Shown here in pieces: positions 1 to 6,226 of a stretch of DNA of 7,676 nucleotides; position 1 is the first letter of the stretch; each line of letters begins with the position of its first letter. Origin of the DNA: Gammaproteobacteria bacterium. GTDB lineage: Bacteria > Pseudomonadota > Gammaproteobacteria > S012-40. The translations under genes and the position numbers were made by a program. The notes under the pieces were generated by a model. The model had not been told where the DNA came from, searched no databases, and saw only the letters and a program-made list of their open reading frames with translations. The stretch spans positions 1 through 7,676 of the forward strand of contig JAOUGF010000088.1 in assembly GCA_029857925.1 (NCBI GenBank), read 5' to 3'.

Positions 1-37
1 CTCGTTTCCGCAAATTAGGCCCCACGATCAGTTGTTT

Positions 38-2179
38 ATGCAAACCGCCCCCGACCTTTTCAGCTATCGTAAGTATTGGGCAAAACGCCTGACTCCAGCC
101 CCCGTTCTGCCCACAACGCGTGCCGAGATGGAAGCGTTGGGTTGGGATGAATGCGACATTATCATAGTCACGGGGGATGCCTATGTGGATCATCCCAGTT
201 TCGGCATGGCCGTTATCGGGCGCACCTTGGAGGCGCAGGGTTTTCGCGTAGGCATCATTGCGCAACCCGCGTGGGGTAGTACTGCCGATTTTCAGGCCCT
301 CGGTCGCCCTAAGTTGTTTTTTGGGGTTACCAGCGGGAATATGGACTCGATGGTCAATCGTTATACTGCGGATCGCAAAATCCGCAGTAACGATGCCTAT
401 ACACCTGACGACCTGGGAAATATGCGCCCGGACCGCGCGGTCATCGTCTATAGCCAGCGTGCGCGCGAGGCGTATAAAGGCGTGCCTATCGTGATCGGCG
501 GCATAGAGGCCAGCTTGCGTCGTGTCGCACACTATGACTACTGGTCGGAGACCGTGCGACGTTCGGTGCTGTTGGATGCAAAGGCGGATCTGCTGGTGTT
601 CGGTAACGGAGAGCGTCAGATTGTTGAATTGTCGCATCGCCTCGCCGCAGGTGCGGATATTCAGTCAATTCGCGATTTGCGTGGCACCGCATTTGTGATT
701 GAAAATATTCCAGAAACCTGGCAGGTGGTCGATTCCACGCAGGTGGACGTGCCTGGACAAGTGGACCCGTTGCACTCACCCTACGAAGAAACTACCGCGA
801 CTTCTTCAGCCAAACGCAATAGCACTCAAATTGTACAAATCGCACGCGGTAAACGCGCGACAAACGCGCGCGAGCAGCAGGTAATACGCTTGCCCGCATT
901 TGAAGCAGTGCGCGACGACCGTGTGCTGTACGCGCACGCGTCACGTGTTTTACACCTGGAAACAAATCCCGGGAATGCGCGTGCATTAGTGCAACGGCAT
1001 GGTGAGCGGGATGTTTGGTTAAATCCTCCGCCGATTCCATTAGAAACGCCGGAATTGGATCGCGTTTACGATTTACCGTTTACCCGTCAACCGCATCCCC
1101 GATATGCGGGGCGCAATATCCCTGCCTACGAGATGATCCGCTTTTCGATAGCAATTATGCGCGGGTGTTTCGGCGGTTGTACGTTTTGCTCGATCACCGA
1201 GCACGAAGGGCGGATTATCCAAAGCCGCTCAGAAGATTCTATTATTCGTGAAATTGAAACGATACGCGATACCGTGCCTGGGTTTACCGGCGTGATTTCC
1301 GATTTGGGCGGCCCTACCGCCAACATGTATCGGTTGAATTGCAAAGACACCGAAATAGAATCAGCATGCCGCAAACCTTCGTGCGTCTATCCACAGATTT
1401 GTTCCAATCTCGACACCGATCACGCGCCATTGATTAAACTTTATCGACGTGCGCGCGCGTTGCCTGGTATCAAGAAAATCGCGATTGGTTCCGGCCTGCG
1501 CTATGACCTGGCGGTAAGGTCACCCGAATATGTAAAAGAGTTGGTCACGCATCATGTCGGTGGCTATCTCAAGATCGCACCGGAACACACGGAAGAAGGC
1601 CCGCTCAGTAAAATGATGAAGCCGGGGATGGGCAGTTATTACGCCTTTAAGACCTTGTTCGATAAGTTTTCGCGTGAGGCGGGTAAAGAACAATATCTGA
1701 TTCCTTATTTTATTGCCGCGCATCCCGGTACCACCGACGAAGACATGATGAATCTCGCGTTGTGGTTGAAGCGTAACGGCTTTCGTGCAGATCAGGTGCA
1801 GACGTTTTTGCCGTCACCGATGGCGACCGCCACTGCCATGTATTATTCGTCCAAGAATCCGTTGCGCAAGGTAAAACGTGACGCGGATGATATCCCGATT
1901 CCGAAGGGTATGCGGGTGCGTCGCCTGCACAAGGCATTTTTACGCTACCATGATGCGGAAAATTGGCCGTTGTTGCGTGACGCGTTACGACGCATGGGGC
2001 GCGCGGATTTAATCGGCAATGGTAAACAACATTTAATTCCGTTGTATCAACCCGCAGGGACCGGTTTAAATGCGCAGGCGTATACCAAAAATAAGCCGAC
2101 CAGACCCTTCTTGACGAAGCACACTGATGCTGGCGCAGGGCGCACCCACAAGAAACGTGGGACGAATAGACCCGCCTAA
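38..2179 (+). CDS. ygiQ: YgiQ family radical SAM protein (UPF0313)
   Basis: This is a radical S-adenosylmethionine enzyme of the YgiQ/UPF0313 family. Its reaction is unknown; it is presumably a cytosolic 4Fe-4S enzyme. The protein matches E. coli YgiQ, as I recall it, along nearly its whole length (713 aa here, about 739 there), including the N-terminal stretches DLFSY, GDAYVDHPSFGMA and GGIEASLRR. Order: Radical_SAM_N-type region (about 1-330), radical SAM core with the CxxxCxxC cluster motif (Cys377, 381, 384, in RGCFGGCTFC), then a DUF3362-like C-terminus with a basic tail. A second cysteine group (435, 444, 449, 455) is shared with E. coli. ATG at 38 is preferred because it gives MQTAPDLFSY, matching the family N-terminus. 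TTG at 32 is possible. No Shine-Dalgarno is evident, and the frame has no stop back to the window edge, so a start further upstream cannot be excluded. The identity is secure; only the start is uncertain. Confidence 0.95.
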   Translation: MQTAPDLFSYRKYWAKRLTPAPVLPTTRAEMEALGWDECDIIIVTGDAYVDHPSFGMAVIGRTLEAQGFRVGIIAQPAWGSTADFQALGRPKLFFGVTSGNMDSMVNRYTADRKIRSNDAYTPDDLGNMRPDRAVIVYSQRAREAYKGVPIVIGGIEASLRRVAHYDYWSETVRRSVLLDAKADLLVFGNGERQIVELSHRLAAGADIQSIRDLRGTAFVIENIPETWQVVDSTQVDVPGQVDPLHSPYEETTATSSAKRNSTQIVQIARGKRATNAREQQVIRLPAFEAVRDDRVLYAHASRVLHLETNPGNARALVQRHGERDVWLNPPPIPLETPELDRVYDLPFTRQPHPRYAGRNIPAYEMIRFSIAIMRGCFGGCTFCSITEHEGRIIQSRSEDSIIREIETIRDTVPGFTGVISDLGGPTANMYRLNCKDTEIESACRKPSCVYPQICSNLDTDHAPLIKLYRRARALPGIKKIAIGSGLRYDLAVRSPEYVKELVTHHVGGYLKIAPEHTEEGPLSKMMKPGMGSYYAFKTLFDKFSREAGKEQYLIPYFIAAHPGTTDEDMMNLALWLKRNGFRADQVQTFLPSPMATATAMYYSSKNPLRKVKRDADDIPIPKGMRVRRLHKAFLRYHDAENWPLLRDALRRMGRADLIGNGKQHLIPLYQPAGTGLNAQAYTKNKPTRPFLTKHTDAGAGRTHKKRGTNRPA

Positions 2180-2200
2180 AGTGACGGGTCAATGCCCACG
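2156..2200. terminator. Nested hairpin over the convergent stop codons, candidate bidirectional terminator
   Basis: Two nested inverted repeats surround the ygiQ/antiporter junction. The outer arms are CGTGGG (2156-2161) and CCCACG (2195-2200). The inner arms are GACCCG (2169-2174) and CGGGTC (2185-2190), with a 10-nt loop. Internal loops of 7 and 4 nt separate the two stems. Both stop codons lie inside. Read on the minus strand, the structure is followed by TTTCTT, a modest U-rich run, so it suits the antiporter transcript better than ygiQ, which has no T-tract after it. GTGGG at 2157-2161 could alternatively pair with CCCAC at 2145-2149. Terminator activity is inferred from structure and position only. 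Confidence 0.5.
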
Positions 2201-4174
2201 CAGCAACACATTTGCAGCATGTTCTAAGTCTTCCGCATCACCGTAAAGCACTACGACGTCGTTTGCCCTTAATACCAAGTCAGGTAAAGGGCGTATAGAG
2301 TGTGCGTCGCCGCGTCGTATCGACGTGACCGACACACCACGTTTGCTCAAATCCAATTCATTTATACGTTTACCAACGGCATACGCGCTATTGGGCAATG
2401 TTACCGCGTGCAGCATCACACGCGCACTGTCGGGTTCAGTGAGGTCATTCCAATCTTGCCCTTTGAAAACATGACGCAGCAATTGATACCGATCTGTACG
2501 TGCCTCCTGAATGTGCTTTACAATGCGGCGCACGGGAACGTTTAACAGGTACAGTAAATTAGAAACCAGCATGAGGCTTGCTTCTAGCGTCTCCGGAACG
2601 ATTTCAGTGGCCCCCGCTTGCTGCAATCGGTCTAGGTTGGCATCGTCACGCGTGCGAACCAAGATCGGCAGGTCTTTGCGCGCCTTGCGCGCGACCAATA
2701 CTATTTTTTCGGCGGCCAGTGGGTCGTCAAAGCTTACTACCAGCGCCTTTGCGCGTAGCAAGCCCGCCGCCTCCAATATATTGGGGTGAGTAGAATCGCC
2801 ATAGGTAACGATCTGTCCGGCTGCGCGCGCTTCTCTTACGCGCGATGCGTCCAAGTCCAACGCAAAATACTTATGATTTTCCTTTTCAATAAAACGCGAT
2901 ATATTTTGGCCGACACGGCCGTAGCCGCAAATCAATATATGATCTTGCAATTTTTCGGCGTTGGTGGCCACATTGTTAACAATTTGTCGGCGATTTTTCC
3001 CATAACTCTTGGCGAAGACGAATTTTGCGATGCGACCGTTATAGCGGACCAACAACGGTGTCGTTACCATGCTTAATATAACCACGGTCAGCATAATTTG
3101 CGTTGCCGTGGGAGTTAAAAAATCGTCTTCCATTGCAAGCGACAGCAATACAAAACCGAACTCACCCCCTTGCGCGAGCACAATGCCGGTGCGCAGTGCA
3201 ACGCCGCGTTCAGCGCCGCTGAGCGCGACTAGTAATGTGGTAATAAGCATCTTGCCAAAAATGGTGGCAACCAATATAAGGAGTACCCATGGCCATATCT
3301 TCGGTAACGTGGAAATGTCCAGCAACATGCCTATGGTGATAAAAAATAAACCAAGCAGGATATCTCGAAAGGGGCGTATATCAATATCCACTTGATGACG
3401 GAATTCAGTTTCACCCAACATCATGCCCGCAAGAAAGGCGCCTAAGGCGAGCGACAAGCCGAAATACTGAGTCAACCATGCTGCGGCAAGTGAAAACAGT
3501 AGCACGGTCAATGTAAAGAGTTCGGCGGAGCGCGATGAGACGATTTCATGAAAAAATGGGCGCAGTAGCCAATGCCCCACGGCGTACATCAGCGTCATAA
3601 TGATGCCGCCTTTTAGGATAGCGAAAGTAATATCTAACGCAACATCCTGATTTAATCCGCTAGAAAGGGTGGGGATCACAATTAAAAATACCACCACTGC
3701 CAAATCCTGAAACAGCAAGATACCTGTGGCAAGGCTGCCATGGCGAGAGTTGATCTCTAATTGTTCGCTGAGCTGCTTAATTACGATGGCGGTAGAGGAC
3801 ATTGCGATCACTCCACCGACGATAATCGCGCCGGGTTGCGACACACCTACCAGGTAGGCAATGCCGGCCGCAATAGCCGTGGTGATGATGACCTGCGTCC
3901 CACCTATACCTAATACCGCGCGACGCATGGCATGAAGTTGTGGCCAAGAAAATTCTAAACCCAGGGTGAATAACAAAAAGACCAGGCCGTATTCAGCAAG
4001 TTTTCGGGTGTTGTCCAGGTCGGAGATCAAGCCAAATCCATGCGGGCCGACTAACATCCCAACTGCCAAATAGGCCAATACAGTTGGTAGGTGCCAACGT
4101 TTAAAGAGGGAGACGATCAGTACCGCGATACCCAGCAGCCAGACGACGGCCTGTAAAAGGGTGTGCTCCAGCAT
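2189..4174 (-). CDS. Kef-type (CPA2 family) cation:proton antiporter with RCK domains
   Basis: This is an inner-membrane monovalent cation (probably K+):H+ antiporter of the CPA2 family, controlled by a cytosolic nucleotide-binding domain. Residues 1-380 form a hydrophobic domain with about 12-13 membrane segments. It carries Kef hallmarks: FQD at 155-157 (the acidic residue used in transport), QGGEFGF at 335-341, and the loop HQVDIDIRP at 260-268, which resembles KefC's regulatory HALESD loop. Residues about 411-527 are an RCK/TrkA-N Rossmann domain with GYGRVG at 417-422 and an acidic residue near 440 after strand 2, favouring NAD(H). Residues about 575-655 resemble RCK_C (TrkA-C), which E. 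coli KefB and KefC lack, so I assign no symbol. At 661 aa it is longer than E. coli KefB/KefC (about 600-620 aa). No KefF/KefG-like partner is adjacent, and whether glutathione adducts control it cannot be judged. ATG at 4174 opens the conserved N-terminus; its Shine-Dalgarno is weak. Confidence 0.92.
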   Translation of the reverse strand: MLEHTLLQAVVWLLGIAVLIVSLFKRWHLPTVLAYLAVGMLVGPHGFGLISDLDNTRKLAEYGLVFLLFTLGLEFSWPQLHAMRRAVLGIGGTQVIITTAIAAGIAYLVGVSQPGAIIVGGVIAMSSTAIVIKQLSEQLEINSRHGSLATGILLFQDLAVVVFLIVIPTLSSGLNQDVALDITFAILKGGIIMTLMYAVGHWLLRPFFHEIVSSRSAELFTLTVLLFSLAAAWLTQYFGLSLALGAFLAGMMLGETEFRHQVDIDIRPFRDILLGLFFITIGMLLDISTLPKIWPWVLLILVATIFGKMLITTLLVALSGAERGVALRTGIVLAQGGEFGFVLLSLAMEDDFLTPTATQIMLTVVILSMVTTPLLVRYNGRIAKFVFAKSYGKNRRQIVNNVATNAEKLQDHILICGYGRVGQNISRFIEKENHKYFALDLDASRVREARAAGQIVTYGDSTHPNILEAAGLLRAKALVVSFDDPLAAEKIVLVARKARKDLPILVRTRDDANLDRLQQAGATEIVPETLEASLMLVSNLLYLLNVPVRRIVKHIQEARTDRYQLLRHVFKGQDWNDLTEPDSARVMLHAVTLPNSAYAVGKRINELDLSKRGVSVTSIRRGDAHSIRPLPDLVLRANDVVVLYGDAEDLEHAANVLLRGH

Positions 4175-4320
4175 GGAGTGGCTCGCAGTGAGTTAATTAT
4201 TACAAGAATATCATGATTTAGATGGATTGCGCGCGACAGCTCAAAATGAAAATCGAGTGATATCGCGCGGAATTAGCCGAATCCAGCTCGACGACAATTG
4301 TTGGCATAATACTAGACATA
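4175..4320. other. Intergenic gap between paralogue A and the antiporter gene
   Basis: This 146-bp gap lies downstream of gene A's TAG stop and upstream of the antiporter start. It holds the possible extended -10 described separately and an imperfect hairpin: CGCGCGA (4230-4236) pairs with TCGCGCG (4263-4269), and CTC (4240-4242) with GAG (4255-4257). No T-run follows the hairpin on either strand, so it is a poor intrinsic terminator. ATACTAGA occurs twice (4309-4316 and 4318-4325), the second copy running into gene A's stop codon. I see no gene or RNA here. Without a good terminator, some read-through from gene A into the antiporter gene is possible. Confidence 0.6.
4196..4204 (-). promoter_or_regulatory. 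Possible extended -10 promoter of the antiporter gene
   Basis: On the minus strand TGTAATAAT occupies 4204 to 4196. It is an extended -10 (TG, one base, then AATAAT, five of six matches to TATAAT). No convincing -35 lies about 17 nt upstream. Transcription from here would give a 5' leader of only about 15-20 nt before ATG 4174. The call rests on motif likeness alone. Confidence 0.35.
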
Positions 4321-5934
4321 CTAGAAGTTGGGCGCTGCACCAAAAATGTTTGCATTGCTCCAGTTTGCGGCGGCATTGGTCATAATGGAGCGCGTAATAA
4401 TGGCCGTCGCAGTATTGGATAAGTCAGTATATTGTTCGTAACTAAAAATGCCAGGTGTAGCGGTGCCCATCATACCACCGCCTCCCCCGCCCATGCCCCC
4501 TTGAAACGCGGCATCACAACCGGGGCAATTTTGGCCTATATACATCGCCTGCACCTCTGCGCCCGCACCCCAACTTAGTGTACCTCCGCCAGGACCTCCG
4601 CCACCCCCCATACCCCCACCGCCCATGCCACCGATATTAGGCACAGGCCCTTGCGGGCTAGCAGAAACGGGTGATATTGCCCCAACCACAACAGGTACAG
4701 GCGGGCCAGGGCGTAACGGGGTGATCGTGACACTGGCGAGGTCTGGTTGATAGGGATTAGGAGGGGGATTCCCATCATTAACTGTATTTGTAATTGAAAC
4801 TTGACCCACGCGTCCAGGTGCATAGACTACTTGCGTAATCGGTGTTGCGAGGGTTGGTTGGGGTGGCATAGGGGGTAACGGCGTAGTAGCGTTTGTTGTC
4901 AGCGCTGCGGTAGTCACTGTGACTCGATTAGCATTGCCATTAGAACTCACTCCACTTCCAGTAGTTGCGAGCGTGTTGGAACGGGACATGCCCCCCATGC
5001 CTCCGCCCATTCCACCAGCAGCGGGCGCCGCAGCGACAGGTGCCGGTGCCGCAGCCACTGGTGCAGGCGTGATGGGTGTTACGACCGGTGTGACAGGAGT
5101 AACTACCGGGGCACCTGCGACGGGCGTAGCAGGTGCTGCAGGTGCTGCTGGAGCGGGCGCCGCTGCGCCACCGCCCATACCTCCTCCCATCCCACCGCCT
5201 CCAGCCGCGCCTCCACCACCCATCATCATGCCACCCGCAGAGGGCGGTAGGACGGCGGTACCTGCAGAGACCATATTGCCACCGGCCTGACGTATCACAA
5301 AGGTTTGTTTGTCACCACCTGTAGATAACCCTGTGCCCATTGCAATGGCGGCGCCAACAACTTCTTGGCGTATGCCCATAAAATAGCCGGTACTCTGTCC
5401 AGCGGCATTTTGGTTAACACTCAAGTCGAAAGCCGTCGCAAATCCCAGCCCTGGTACCGCAGTGCTACCCATCACTTGGCTGATTTTTACAGCAGGGGCG
5501 CCGGCCGTATTTGCCCAGCCAGTATTGATTTCAGTGTTGCTATTTATGGTGTTTGCCGCACCCGTTTGCACAAGTGTTTGGCGCGCGGAAATTCCGGGTA
5601 CGGAGGTGGCGGCATTATCCGCCTTTACGAAAGATTCCAACGATGTGGTAGACGCAGTGCCGCTACCATCCGTTAAAATCATTTGGATATATCGATTGCC
5701 GTTTGACGCGGTGAGGATGCGTTGCAGAATGCCGGCACCTACAACGCTGACTTCACATTTGAATCCGGCGGGGCAGGACGCGGAAACCGCACCGTTACTT
5801 GCTTGACCCCAATTGCCAAAGGCGACCGGCGGTGCCGCCAGCGCACTCGGTAAAGTCAGACTAAAACACCAGAAACCTACGACAGAAATAAGTGCCCGAT
5901 TTATTTTTGTAATACCTTCCGCATTGGCCACCAT
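4321..5934 (-). CDS. Secreted Gly/Met-rich four-cysteine protein of unknown function (paralogue A)
   Basis: I do not recognise this 537-aa protein. It begins with a typical Sec signal peptide: K10 and R13, a hydrophobic stretch at 14-30, then SALA before the likely cleavage after Ala33. Next come a Ser/Thr/Asn/Gly-rich domain (about 35-232, with CPAGFKC at 54-60), a Gly/Met block (233-257), a Pro/Ala/Thr/Val linker (258-306), Gly/Met block 2 (307-316), a second domain (about 317-434, containing YAPGRVGQ and NPYQPDL), block 3 (435-451), a short segment with NCPGC (Cys470, Cys473), block 4 (479-490), and a C-terminal segment ending in Phe. The mature protein has only four cysteines, which suggests disulfides or metal binding. 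It has no other membrane segment, sortase or lipobox motif, or catalytic signature. ATG 5934 is well supported by GGAG six bases upstream and by the signal peptide. A paralogue lies just upstream. A surface, matrix or periplasmic structural role is inference from composition and export. Confidence 0.88.
   Translation of the reverse strand: MVANAEGITKINRALISVVGFWCFSLTLPSALAAPPVAFGNWGQASNGAVSASCPAGFKCEVSVVGAGILQRILTASNGNRYIQMILTDGSGTASTTSLESFVKADNAATSVPGISARQTLVQTGAANTINSNTEINTGWANTAGAPAVKISQVMGSTAVPGLGFATAFDLSVNQNAAGQSTGYFMGIRQEVVGAAIAMGTGLSTGGDKQTFVIRQAGGNMVSAGTAVLPPSAGGMMMGGGGAAGGGGMGGGMGGGAAAPAPAAPAAPATPVAGAPVVTPVTPVVTPITPAPVAAAPAPVAAAPAAGGMGGGMGGMSRSNTLATTGSGVSSNGNANRVTVTTAALTTNATTPLPPMPPQPTLATPITQVVYAPGRVGQVSITNTVNDGNPPPNPYQPDLASVTITPLRPGPPVPVVVGAISPVSASPQGPVPNIGGMGGGGMGGGGGPGGGTLSWGAGAEVQAMYIGQNCPGCDAAFQGGMGGGGGGMMGTATPGIFSYEQYTDLSNTATAIITRSIMTNAAANWSNANIFGAAPNF
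4465..4632 (-). repeat. Gly/Met repeat blocks 3 and 4 of paralogue A
   Basis: These codons give residues about 435-490. Two runs of GGM, GGGM and Gly stretches flank the short conserved segment with the CPGC motif. The DNA is a degenerate GGN/ATG repeat, seen on the plus strand as runs of CCC, CCN and CAT. Such tracts can change length by slippage or recombination. Confidence 0.75.
4987..5238 (-). repeat. Gly/Met blocks 1 and 2 with Pro/Ala/Thr/Val linker of paralogue A
   Basis: Residues 233-316 start with MMMGGGG and GGMGGGMGGG, continue as a linker of repeating AP, TPV and APVAAAP units, and end in GGMGGGMGGM. The segment is expected to be disordered and extended. Pro/Thr linkers of this type often separate domains in exported proteins. 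The matching region of gene B has the same order but different unit numbers and sequence, as expected for fast-changing low-complexity sequence. Confidence 0.75.
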
Positions 5935-6066
5935 GTTACACTCCGATAACCAGCATTGTTCCGTTTCCCCTGCTAAAATCCCGCTCAGATGCCGTTATTC
6001 AGACATCCAGCGCAACGTCCCCACATAAATCCTAATAAATGAATTTATAGCAATTCTAAAGATTAC
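5935..6066 (-). promoter_or_regulatory. Long 5' leader of paralogue A
   Basis: If transcription starts about 7 bases after the -10 element, the mRNA leader is roughly 130 nt. It contains a small hairpin on the minus strand: GATGTC (6007-6002) pairs with GGCATC (5993-5988) through an 8-nt loop, including one G-U pair. A three-codon ATG-TCT-GAA-TAA frame overlaps it. I found no match to known riboswitch classes. The length leaves room for translational or small-RNA control, but none is shown. Confidence 0.4.
5941..5944 (-). promoter_or_regulatory. Shine-Dalgarno of paralogue A
   Basis: GGAG on the minus strand lies six bases upstream of ATG 5934. It is the best ribosome binding site in the window and fixes the start, in agreement with the signal peptide that follows directly. 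Confidence 0.75.
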
Positions 6067-6072
6067 TAGATA

Positions 6073-6101
6073 ACTATAGGCGGGATGTGACTGAATGTCA
6101 A
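6073..6101 (-). promoter_or_regulatory. Strong sigma-70 promoter of paralogue A
   Basis: On the minus strand a perfect -35 TTGACA (6101-6096) is followed by an ideal 17-bp spacer and a -10 TATAGT (6078-6073, five of six matches). The sequence just upstream is AT-rich. It is the best promoter in the window, faces gene A, and lies beyond the hairpin that follows gene B. High or housekeeping-type expression of gene A is a reasonable inference. Confidence 0.75.
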
Positions 6102-6112
6102 AAATTCATTCA
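6092..6112. promoter_or_regulatory. Inverted repeat overlapping the -35 box, candidate operator
   Basis: TGAATG (6092-6097) and CATTCA (6107-6112) form a perfect 6-bp dyad with a 9-bp spacer. The repeat covers the whole -35 hexamer of the gene A promoter. A protein bound here would block RNA polymerase. No regulator gene is in the window, and a dyad this short in AT-rich DNA may be chance. Confidence 0.35.
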
Positions 6113-6186
6113 AAATGAGGGTGTTAAAGCTTGCGAAAACAGTGGAATTTGTAGAATTAACGGTGTGGATTGGATGTAAATCACCT

Positions 6187-6213
6187 AAGGCGCTAAAGCA
6201 ACATTAGCGCCTT
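6187..6213 (-). terminator. Terminator-like hairpin after paralogue B
   Basis: A perfect 10-bp inverted repeat, AAGGCGCTAA (6187-6196) and TTAGCGCCTT (6204-6213), has a 7-nt loop and begins 13 bp after gene B's TAA stop. On the minus strand the stem ends in TT and continues AGGTGATTT, so the U-tract is short and broken. Position and stem strength support a terminator for gene B; efficiency is uncertain. It separates gene B from gene A's own promoter. Confidence 0.65.
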
Positions 6214-6226
6214 GAGGGTGCGTACC

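Noticed and set aside
1710..2192. A 160-aa minus-strand frame inside ygiQ
   Set aside because: It is antisense to strongly conserved YgiQ codons, has unlikely composition and no ribosome binding site.
4230..4269. Hairpin CGCGCGA/TCGCGCG as a terminator for gene A
   Set aside because: The stem is interrupted, the loop is large and no T-run follows on either strand, so it is only mentioned within the intergenic gap.
4321..4347. C-terminal Phe as an outer-membrane beta-barrel signal
   Set aside because: Both paralogues end in Phe, but the preceding residues lack the alternating hydrophobic pattern of a beta-signal, and Gly/Met/Pro-rich disordered regions do not fit a barrel.
4465..5238. GroEL-related protein because of the GGM repeats
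   Set aside because: Only the composition is shared. There is no chaperonin domain, and the protein has a signal peptide.
4919..5290. A 123-aa open frame opposite gene A, rich in GATGAG and PPPIPPP repeats
   Set aside because: It is the antisense reading of the Gly/Met and Pro/Ala coding repeats. Such repeats lack stop codons on the other strand automatically, and gene A has the signal peptide, ribosome site and promoter.
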